Shown here: positions 13,684 through 22,890 of the stretch, in pieces
Layout: every line of letters starts with the position of its first letter
Position numbering within the stretch: the stretch's first letter is position 1
Source: Orthonyx spaldingii
Lineage: Eukaryota; Chordata; Aves; Passeriformes; Orthonychidae
DNA length: 64,000 bases
Assembly (NCBI GenBank): GCA_013397795.1
Contig: VZTJ01004779.1
Coordinates: 537,835-601,834, forward strand
Direction: 5' to 3'
Notes under the pieces: model-generated
Databases searched by the model: none
The model's input: the letters and a program-made list of their open reading frames with translations, nothing else
Told to the model about the DNA's origin: nothing
Translations under genes and position numbers: made by a program

Positions 13684-16600
13684 GCTAATAGAAATGAAGT
13701 TAAATTCAAGCAAAAATAACATTCAGCTAACAATAAATGTAACAACTTCAGCTATAATAAAAGTAAAATATTTAAGGTTATGTAGTTATATTCTATTACA
13801 CTATAAATACATGAACTCCTTGTACAGTATCAAAAGTTTACTTTTTCACACTATTGCCTATAAAAACAGTTCATTTATTCATCTCTTAGTCCCAGAGTGG
13901 GAAAGCAATGAGTAGCTGGATTTAATAGATTTAAAATGTTGATATGTTTCCTTCAATTAGGAAAACAGGAAAGTCAGATTCCATTTAAAATTCTTACCCA
14001 GCTCATTACCTGCAGAACACATTTTAAGATCTAACCTGCACAAAAATTATCCTTGCACTGCTTAACCCTCTGTAATGCTTAACACGATATACTCTTTGTG
14101 AGCATTTGTAATGAATGAACTTGAAAACAAAGCTTAAGAGCTTTACTCTTCACTTAACTATGAGCAGTGTCCCATCAAGAGGACCAGGTGGTGTGTAGGC
14201 ACCCAAGGAAGCTGCTCTCCACCCTTCGCAACAGGTGCTACATTTATGGAGGGAAAGCACATGGTTTTCCTCACTTACTGCCCCAAACGAGAGGCTACAG
14301 CCCTGCCCTCAGCCCCCACTCCAGCTAGGATACACTAACTTTGCTGCTGAGTACTTATAATTCATTTAAAAACAAATTAAATCCCCTTCAGTTGCTTCTC
14401 ATGTGAGGGCAGTAACGCCCTGCTGACAGATGGTAATGAGGAGCAGACCCACGATATCTTCCTTGAGTGCTCTCACTCAGTCAGCAGGAACACATCTGTT
14501 TATAACCTCTGCCTTCATTATAAAGGTAGTTAAAGGCCCACGATTTCTCATTTATTTACACTGTGAGTTTAAATTTTTGTGACAAGTTTTGGAACCAAGG
14601 CTTCACAACCCTACAAATCTGAAAGAAAACCTCTGCACTTGGACAAACGTCTAAGAAATACCATTTAGGTTTTTATGCCAGACAGCATGAGAATTTACAT
14701 CACATAAAGGCAAACTGAAAAGTATTATACTTTTTCTTTCCTTCACAATAGTTTCAATTTTTCTATGTAAAGTTCAGAATTGAAAGACAGGAAAAAATTA
14801 TAATAACTATGCTTTTAAGAAGCCAAAATAATACTTTTTTTTGGTATTTGGTAGATAGGTTAACTGTCAGCCATAGACATGGTTTTCATAGCTTGCTCAC
14901 AGCTTCACTCACTACATATACATAATCATACATTATTTATTTATAGTTCTCCATGTCTCTCTCTGCTCTGTCTGATAGATATTTCCTACTTCCTTTTGTG
15001 TCTTGTACTTATCTACGTGCTGCAGAAGAAACAATTAACCCAAGTGATTTTCTGAGAACAGCATCTCTTCACTTTATTTTATCTTAGCAGAATTTAATTC
15101 AGATACATTCATTTATCCTGTCTCTAAGTTGAACAAAAATAAAAGAATCATGGCTTTAATCTGTTTGCTTTTACAATGAAAACTCAGTAGTCTTAGCCTT
15201 TTTTTTCAGTGTTGAAATTCTGCATGGTTAAACAACAATTAAAAGGGAGATTAAAAATTAAGACAACAAAGAAGTATGTTTATAGAAACTGGCCTGCTAG
15301 ATCGCCAGTGTGAATTAGGGAAAGAATGTAGGATCTGAAACTACCAAAAGTGTATGTCACAAGCTGATACATTAAATGCAAATCAAATATTCTTATAGGA
15401 AACTACAATGTGGAAGAGAGTGAGCAAATGGAGATGCCTTGTCCTTGGAGTTAGCTCACTGCATAGCTAATTCATAGAGAGACTCACATGGATCTTCTCA
15501 AGGAGTCAAAGCTGTGCTCCTGAGAATCCAGCTGTGTCCTCAGCAGGACAAAGTTCAGTGAACTGCTATAATCTGTATAAGAAAATAAGCTTGGCTGGGA
15601 AATAACTTGGAAGGTCTCCTTTGTGGGAAGCACTGAGATGAAAGACTACTGCATTTTTGCAGAAGCATTCTAAATCCTTCAAAAGAATGGGCACAGCAAG
15701 AGGGTAAGAAGACAGACACTATTAACTGGCAAGTCAGATACATGCAGGAAGAATAATGTCAAAGATTAGTACAAATATAGAAGCCACACCTACTAGATCT
15801 CAACACATCACAATGGCAGGACTACTGAATATTTTTTTAGAGAGAAAGTATATTGCAGACTTCAGTCCCACTCCTCCTCCTTAATCCGAGGCAACAGAGA
15901 TCTCCTAGCACTGAGTAATGGGCAAGTGTGCAGAGCAGAGGATAGGAGACACACAAGAGCAAGCATGGTTCAGAGTAGAGCTGCTTAATGTCCCCTCGTG
16001 CCCCGGGAGGACAGACACTGCAGAGGGATTGGGTTGTGCAGCATGACCAAACACTTCTTCTGGCGTCACAAAATGGAAAGTAGACATTTGATTTTGTTAC
16101 CTGTCACTGCTTTGGAGCAGCTCTGCTATCTGTTTGATTGGAAGATAAGAATATGCATGTGCATGCATGCACACGTGAGATCCCTTTCATCATGGGGTGA
16201 GCTCCACTAAAATGTGATCTAACCTGAATTACAATATCAAAATCCACAGCCTCCCTACCTTTATTATCTGCCTTTTTCAGAATTTGAGACTTTTTTTAGT
16301 CTTTTGACGCATATTCAGTAGTCTTTGATGTGTGTCTTTTCCATTTGCTTTTCAAATTTCTAATGTAGAGTAATTGCCTGTTTTGTCTTCTAAAAACTTA
16401 AATTTAGAAATTTTAATGAATACCTAAAACATTAATAAAGAGTACAGACATGCCTATGCCTGCTTCTTCCTTTCCATTTTCTAGGTTGCACTGCAGTAAG
16501 AGCAGGATCAAGTTCTTCAAAGAACAGCGCTGATTAAACTGAAAACTATTTTTTTATAGTCCTCTCCTTTTGTAATCTAATAAAACCATTAAATTCTCTA

Positions 16601-17239
16601 CTGGACACAAGGAATATATCAAGGAGAAAAAAATAAAAAAGAAAAGGGTAAGATAAAATGTGGTTTTGAGCAATTTTACATGTTTTAACTCATAGGCAAA
16701 ACAGAGGTTTTTTTAACTCATGGTCTGAGCAAGTGCTCAGTGCCCTGGGCAGCCATGTCCACCTGCAGCTTGGGATATTTCTGCTGTCCTGGAACATAAA
16801 AACTAGATTTCCTCAGTTTGCTGGGGAAGAGAAAGGTGGGGCTGAAGTTCTGGTCTAGCTTGTCATCCCCATAAGGAGGGAAGCACATGAAAGGGTGGAA
16901 GGAAATGCAGCAGCTGATGCACGGCCATTAAAAGGCAATTTTCATGAGGCTGACACTAGGCCAAGAAACTATCAAATGCCAGACACTGGGAACAGCTGAA
17001 GCAGGTTGTACACTGTTGATAATTATATTTTCCATGGCAATGCTGCCTATGCAAATAGAATTTGAAACAAAATAACCCAAAATCAACTGGTGTGAATAAG
17101 CTCAAGAGGGAATTATTGAAGTAATAGCTTTAGAAGCAACTAGTTGATACAGATTAATCAACTGTATACAAATGAAATTTTAACCAGGAAAATCACGGGT
17201 CTTGAAGATACCTAACCATAAATAAACGTTGCTACTGAA

Positions 17240-17245
17240 GGTTTA
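17240..17245 (+). repeat. Target-site duplication, left copy
   Basis: GGTTTA immediately precedes the TGTGG start of the solo LTR and is repeated exactly after its ACA end. Confidence 0.9.
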
Positions 17246-17979
17246 TGTGGCGGTCATCCAGCCGGTGGCGCAGCCACCGGCTGGGCCGCCCATGACTATG
17301 GAGACTACCTTTCAGCCTGCCCTTCCTTTAGATCAAGCCGACTGGGTAGACGAGACCTCTTGGGACAGTGAGTCCTGAGAGGTAGGCGGGCTGGAGGCGG
17401 TTTCCCGCCATGGATGCTGTCCATCAAGGTGTCGTCCCCTCCCCTCTCCCCTCACAGTTGATTTTAATATTCATACGGTTGATTTATTATTCATGTATTG
17501 CTAGAAGGTTCAGTTGTTCTGTTTTCCCCATTGGTTTGTTCAAATATGTCCCGCCTTTGTTTTTCGTTTATTGGTTCCTGTCATCCCCCTTCATGCACCC
17601 CATTCGTCCGTTCCCCTTCTCCTCCCCCTTTCCCCTTCCCTTAAAACCCCCTGTAGCGGTCATTTCGGGGCTCGTTATGTGGCTCCCATCCTCGTAGTAA
17701 GTTCTCCTGCCCACGCCAGGGCAGAGAATAAACTCTTGGATTTTGCCCACAAACGAGTCCTCTCTTCTTCCTTCATCGCCTCCGCGTCGCTCCCAATCCA
17801 TCGGCTGCTGCCAGCCCCAGCCTGGGCTGTGGGACTTGCCACCTGCCTCGAGCTTGCCCTGAGAAGGCTAAGGCGTTGCTTTGCCGCCGCGCACCTGCGT
17901 GCTGCGTGAGAGCCTGTGTCCGGGCACGCGAGGGTACTGTCGCCCCTCGACCAGCCGGGCGGTCAAGCGGTCAGCGACA
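17246..17979 (+). mobile_element. Solo LTR of an avian endogenous retrovirus
   Basis: This 734-bp element starts TGTGGCGGTC and ends TCAGCGACA (TG...CA). It is flanked on both sides by the perfect direct repeat GGTTTA (17240-17245 and 17980-17985), a 6-bp target-site duplication typical of class II (alpha/beta-like) elements. No internal region is present, so recombination has left a solo LTR. Visible promoter-type motifs are two reversed CCAAT boxes (ATTGG near 17531 and 17570), a TTAAAA box at 17641 and AATAAA at 17727-17732. A 12-bp perfect inverted repeat sits near the left end. It is much richer in GC and CpG than the surrounding intron, especially at 17850-17975. It reads antisense to DMD. 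The 131-residue frame crossing it has no retroviral protein features. The family name cannot be given from sequence alone. Confidence 0.93.
17258..17284. repeat. Perfect 12-bp inverted repeat inside the solo LTR
   Basis: CCAGCCGGTGGC and its exact reverse complement GCCACCGGCTGG are separated by GCA. Weaker outer pairing (GGCGG with CCGCC, GTCAT with ATGAC) continues on both sides. The stem is very GC-rich and would form a stable hairpin in RNA or a cruciform in DNA. Confidence 0.9.
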
Positions 17980-17985
17980 GGTTTA
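17980..17985 (+). repeat. Target-site duplication, right copy
   Basis: GGTTTA immediately follows the GCGACA end of the solo LTR and is identical to the left copy. Confidence 0.9.
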
Positions 17986-18779
17986 GGATGAAGTACTGCC
18001 TGATTTATGGATTATCGAGTGCAATATCATCACAAATGTGAAAGTGATGAGATAAAACAGTTAAGCATCAAGGGAAAAACAGATAAAATGAAAACCAGTA
18101 AAATGTGTAGCAAATCTGGTTAATGAAGAGGGCTAACACCAATATTCTACACTGATGAGAGAAAGAAAATTATGTAAACATGAAGAGAATGCTACCTGTA
18201 GCTTCTTAGCCTTCATGAAGTTCTTTGAGAGAATTAACAACTAATAGAAAAGTAATGCATCAAAGATTAAATAAAAAATATGTTTATTTAAAAAGCCAAA
18301 ATGGTACAGAAAACAATTTAGTTGTTTGTAAATATGAAATATGAGTGATGAGAATGAATGATAAAAAAATGACTGAGGACAGCTGGAGAAGACAATAGAT
18401 GTATCTTCTCAGTAAGAGTCATTAAAACTTGACCGCTTTGTTTTACATCTCAAGGACAGCAAGTTTTTCTATAAAAGACGTGGCTAAATTTAAACTTTAA
18501 TTAAACTAGTAATGTATGACAGATGTACTTGACCCCTTAACCAATCTAGCAGTAATTTGGTACAGGCTCCAAAGGAAGTAAAGACCTGAGCTGTAGTCAG
18601 GGCAAGAACTCCTCCAGAAAGCCCCAAAGGGGCAGAGTGACCCAGTGAGCACCGATGCATAAGAGCTTGGAACGTGGATTGTGTAATGCATGAAGAGCAG
18701 GTGGCTTTTCCAAGAGTAATTTATCAAAGAACAAAGAAATCTGTGGGCACAAGGAAGCTCACACATACCCTTCCTGCTG

Positions 18780-19540
18780 TATTAAATTTGACTACAAGCC
18801 AACCAGTTTATCTCGTATCTTTGACAGCCTAAGGGAGCCGCCTTTGAGCTCTCACTGCTGGGCAGTGTGGCTGCAGGACAGTGACTTCCCCTTGCTCTAG
18901 AACAACTCTCAAGGTTATTCCTTGAGGCAGAGACCTTTCGACAAACAACCAATCTTTGGTTGAGTCCAATTTGAATTCTCTAAACTGCAATGGGACTGTA
19001 CACCAGTGACTCTTCCCTGGAGCTGGGACCCCTCTCAAGGATTGAGATTCCTTGCCTGAGACTAAGAAATCCTTCCTTAACCAAGGTGGAGAGACCCCTT
19101 ATTTACAATGGATCCTTGGTAAGTGGCTGGTAGCATGCAAAATAAATATTAATGAAATCCATGGAGTTAATTCCTTTAGACATACACCATTGTTCAAGTC
19201 TGAGGCTAAGCCTGGACCTAGACACAGCTAAGCTCCATCAGGAGTTTAGAAAGCAAGGGGATCTGCTCTGAAACTCATGACCCATTGGGAGGGTCTACCT
19301 TACCCTTTGGCTCTTTGTCTCTGTGTAAGTAATTGAAAACAGAATTGAACTGGATTTTCCTTTCTGTAATGTAGTAACTAATAGAGTGAACCTTGCCATT
19401 GAACTTTATTAAAAGCTGCATTTTTATAAATTCACATTCAACCCACTCTTGTTAATATCTCTGATAATGATTCCTCAAGCGATCTAAATCACTCGTGACA
19501 AACTGGTGTAGTTGTCGGGATCCTAAATCAGGATCCACAG
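18780..19540 (+). mobile_element. Old ERV LTR (ERVL-like?) with primer-binding-site stub
   Basis: The right part looks like an LTR end. ATTAAA (19408-19413) in the context TTTATTAAAAGCTGC is followed about 90 bases later by ACTCGTGACA ending at 19500. Three bases further is TGGTGTAGTTGTCGGGATCC, where a retroviral primer-binding site beginning TGG would be expected. After a repeated GGATCC the sequence returns to ordinary intron, so the internal region is deleted. The left boundary is not clear: TGTATGAC at 18513 is a possible start, and the sequence between 18780 and 19140 has a mosaic of short repeated words (CCTTGA, GAGACC) and higher GC than its surroundings. It reads on the plus strand, antisense to DMD. 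The family assignment is tentative and rests on recalled similarity. Confidence 0.6.
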
Positions 19541-20984
19541 CATAGTGCTACAACTGTTTATGACAATTAAAACATTTTTTAAAGTGAACAAAATAAACAT
19601 ATTCATTTGAATTTGTAAATGGCCTAGAACAGAAGACTAAAAAGTAGGAAGGAGCAAGAAAGACCAGCATTGGCCATTTTAGCCAGTTTCTCCTGGCTGC
19701 TGGATGTGAGTGGCACAGAGAGAGGTGCCACGCACAGCATGAAGTGCGTTTTGTGCCTGCTTTAAGCATTGCCAAACTCCCCTCCCCATAATGGCAAGCC
19801 ATGCCATGTGAAAGAAAAGGAGGATCTTTGCCTTCACATTAATGCCATAAACTGAGTCTTACATGCCAGAGCATTGACTTGCTTTCCAGCAAGTCTCTGG
19901 TAGACTGCTCCTCCTTTTTGACAGAGCTTTCCAGTTTCTTTGTGACTATTTCATTCATTCATTATTCATAGCCAAATGCAAACATCAGAAAGCTTACAAG
20001 ATTAATGCAACAGTAAACCAGCTTAGCCAGGTATAACTGAACCTCTGAACTGCACTACAGAGTTTCCTTCATGCATAACTCAAATACATGTTCTAAAGCT
20101 GCTGTAGAAGTTTACCTTGTTGTGAAAGTTGCAACTGAAATGCCACTGCAAGAGCCATCTGTAAACAAATGGCTTCAGTGACACTAGTTGAGCTTGCAAA
20201 GCATTTAGGGAATATGAAGAGGAATCATGGAAATAGGTGTATTAAACAATACCCATGTCTTTGTTACTTGCACTACAGTCTTTATAGTTTCCTTCAGAAG
20301 TAACATAAATAGTTCAAAGCACATGTTACAGGTGGAGACCTCAAAAGAGAAGAACAAAATGTATTAAATCATCTCTTTTTGTTGTTTGGTGGCTCTGTTT
20401 AGGGCAAGAGAAGCAGGTATTTCCAAATTGTGATTTTTAAAAAATGTTCTTCTCATTTATTGTACAAACACATCTCTTAAAGCAAACTAGCTTAATTTGG
20501 GAACTAAACTCTAAAAGATTAGGCTTTAGGGACTAATTGTCCCTTGTCATCCCTCAGCTATGGACTTTACCAAGTAATGTCCCTACAGGAATCATAGTAT
20601 TGAGTATGTGCATTTTTAGGTCAAAAACCCCTAGTGTATCACATTCACGACTGCAATTCAGAGTGTTGGGGTTTTTTTTGTTTTTGCAAAACCTGCCATA
20701 CATACACACAGTGGGCAACAGCACAACTTAAATTATAATCCAGGTACTCTAAAGCTTTCCTTCATTGCAGGTGATTTATGGTAGCATAAACCCAAACATC
20801 TTATAAATCAGCACATCCTACTGTGTTTTTAGATAACTAGCACACTTGTGTGAAATGTGTTGCATCCTTTGTTCCTTTTTGCCCTTCCCATTCAGACACT
20901 ATAAGAGCAATCCACAATAATTTAAGAAAATTACTAGCTCTCCTCTTAAATAAGAAATGCAAATAGCTGGAATGAATTACTATT

Positions 20985-20993
20985 TATACTCAC
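20985..20993 (-). promoter_or_regulatory. DMD: Splice donor of DMD exon 62
   Basis: On the minus strand the exon ends ATATCAA and the intron begins GTGAGTATA. This is a strong donor and fixes the exon at 61 bp. Confidence 0.9.
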
Positions 20994-21054
20994 TTGATAT
21001 AATACGGCACTTTGTTTGGTGAGATTGCCCTCTCCCAGGGGCCTTGGACAGAAG
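20994..21054 (-). CDS. DMD: Dystrophin exon 62 (N-terminal half of the WW domain)
   Basis: On the minus strand this 61-bp segment lies between TTAACAG and GTGAGT. With the last base of exon 61 it encodes SVQGPWERAISPNKVPYYI after the junction Thr, and ends with two bases of an Asn codon. It carries the first conserved WW tryptophan and the YY block; the second tryptophan lies in exon 63, outside the window. In dystrophin the WW domain, with the adjacent EF-hand and ZZ modules, binds the PPxY tail of beta-dystroglycan. The stretch GPWERAISPN fits dystrophin; utrophin, as I recall it, has LPWQRSISHN here. The 61-bp length matches human exon 62, and because it is not a multiple of three, skipping would shift the frame. 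The intron sequence directly upstream is an unusual TTTA/TTTG simple repeat (see the splice-acceptor entry). The exon is used by Dp427, Dp260, Dp140 and Dp116 but not by Dp71, which starts in intron 62. Confidence 0.97.
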
Positions 21055-21124
21055 CTGTTAACAATAAACAAACAAACAAATAAATAAATAACTGCACACA
21101 TACATTCATACATACAAACATACC
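21055..21124 (-). promoter_or_regulatory. DMD: Simple-repeat splice acceptor region of DMD exon 62
   Basis: On the minus strand the bases before exon 62 read TTAACAG, preceded by runs of TTTG and TTTA (plus-strand AAAC/AAAT units at 21065-21091) and further upstream by TATG-type units (plus-strand CATA units at 21098-21124). The pyrimidine tract of this acceptor is therefore a microsatellite, starting about ten bases from the exon. The last AG before the splice AG is the CAG at about 21092-21094, so the AG-free stretch is almost entirely repeat. No classical branch-point motif stands out inside it. Repeat length probably varies between individuals. Confidence 0.85.
21065..21124. repeat. AAAC/AAAT and CATA microsatellites
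   Basis: AAAC and AAAT units occupy 21065-21091, and after a short TGCACA spacer CATA-type units continue to about 21124. The block directly adjoins the exon 62 acceptor. Confidence 0.9.
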
Positions 21125-22578
21125 TAGAAGAGAAACGTGGAGGTCAAACAGGAAAGACAACGTTAATCTCTAGAATTACAATTTTACACTCGGCCACGTT
21201 GATACAGGTCTGTTTGCTCAGTTGCCCGTGAAGGCAGGAAGGATTAACCTGCTGTTCTGAAATTTCTGTCCTAATCTGAGAGAAATTTAACTCATTCAGC
21301 TGCAAACATAAATACAAAAACTCCTTGAAAGCTGAACTTACAGAAGAGATACAAAGCAGAGCAAGCAACCTATCTTTCTGGCATGCTCTTTTATAGGATT
21401 CCTCCTGCTAAGGTGTTTGACTGGGTTTTCTTCTGTTTCTTTCCTTGTGTGGTCAGCACTTCTCATCTTTCTAAGAACAGAATTATGCACTTGTTTGCAT
21501 TTTATGTTGAGTGAAGTTACACTGAGAGACCATTTAAGTATTTCATTTGTTGTTATTCTCTTGCTGACTTGTTCTAAATGGTGAACATTTTTATTTTTAT
21601 TTCTCCATGTTACTAATTGTGTTTGCCTTCCAATAAGAGCAAATAATGGAGAAAATGACAGCATGATCACAACAAATAGAGAGGAAATAACTTTGCTCAC
21701 TCTTGGCTATCACAGTGTTAAATGTCAACATCAACTTACAACACAATATTTTGTAAAAGAGGTTTTTATAAAACTCATTTGACAAAAGAATTATAAATTA
21801 TTTTTTTATTAGTGGCAGAGATAATTTATAGTTTAGGCCATAATCAGGGAGATAATTTTTTTATTAGGAATTTGTTATCTGTCAAACAAAGTAGAACCAA
21901 GAATTTTTTTTCTTTGATATAATGATTAAAACAGAAAACATATGAAAAGTGATCTAAAAAGTGGATTAAATAAAGGCCTGTTTGTTTCACCCAGTATAAC
22001 CCCTTTTTTAGTGACCCCTGCTGTTCGCAAAGGAAAGCAATTGCTACCAGGACAACTAGGAATTCGCTTCTTGACCATTTGGCTCTATTTTCTTTCCCTC
22101 TCTTATTCAAAATAGATCCTTTAAAAATGCTGCTTCCAAGCTGCTTTATCAAAATCAACAAATCACAATTCATACAAATAATAACTACCAATATACAAAT
22201 TTCATCTATTTTGTACCAGATGCACATAAGTCAGTCTCTAGAATGAAGTGTATTTCCTCTCTCTTCACCACATATTGAAGTATGGACAACAAGAATTGGA
22301 GGAAAGAGACAAAACACGCTTATAAAAATGGCTGTATAGGCAAATCTTGCTACTTTTGCACATGAATTGTGAAGGAGGGCTGGAGGGAGGCCGGGGCCTT
22401 CACAGAGGGGACACAAATCAGCTATGGGAGAAACTGGTGCCATTAGAGATGGTCTGAAGAGGAGAAGGAAGAGCTGGTTGGAACAGGATATGGGCTGGGG
22501 AGAGGGTGAATGAATTTCATATATTTTCTGGACAATGCTAAGAAACTATGGAAAGGAAGGAATACATTTGGAAGAAAC

Positions 22579-22890
22579 AGAATCATAGAATGTTTAGGGT
22601 TGGAAGGGACCTTAAAGATCACCTAGTTTCCACTTGCCCACCAAGGGCAGGGAACTTCCTACTAGACCACGTCAATCAGAGCCCCATCCAGCCTGATTTT
22701 GAACACCTCCAGGAATGGGGAGTCCAAAACCTCTCTGGACAACCTTCAAGTGCCTCGCCACTCTTGCAGTAAAGAATTTCTTCCTAATACCCAATCTCAA
22801 CCTACCCTCCTTGATCTTAAGGCCATGTCCACTTATCCTATCACTACATGCCCTCTTGAAAAGTCTCTCTCCATAAATGTTGGAGATAAT
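22579..22890 (-). mobile_element. CR1 LINE, 3'-terminal fragment
   Basis: The plus strand reads AGAATCATAGAATG, GGTTGGAAGGGACCTTAAAG, ATCACCTAGTTTCC, then CCATCCAGCCTGATTTTGAA, CACCTCCAGGAATGGGG and GTAAAGAATTTCTTCCTAAT. This is the reverse complement of the end of CR1 ORF2 and its 3' untranslated region, including the 8-bp terminal repeat. The element is on the minus strand and truncated at its 5' end, the usual outcome for CR1. It lies in intron 61 in the same sense as DMD. Similarity fades after about 22890. Confidence 0.95.

Larger units (their letters stand above)
1..20993 (-). other. DMD: DMD intron 62, 5' part (21.0 kb in window)
   Basis: This is sequence downstream of exon 62, starting with the GTGAGT donor at 20988-20993. 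In vertebrates this intron also houses the promoter and first exon of the short isoform Dp71. I looked for that exon (peptide MREQLKG or similar, followed by a GT donor, in a CpG-rich setting) and for exon 63, and saw neither, so both probably lie beyond position 1. The stretch holds a CpG-rich solo LTR (17246-17979), an older LTR with a primer-site stub (about 18780-19540), a foldback (13624-13683), an A/C-rich tract (9040-9188) and a poly-A run (11171-11187). The remainder is AT-rich sequence in which I recognise nothing. Confidence 0.9.

Noticed and set aside
17514..17909. 131-residue open frame on the plus strand.
   Set aside because: It lies wholly within the solo LTR, crosses its promoter and polyadenylation signals, and has no retroviral protein motifs.
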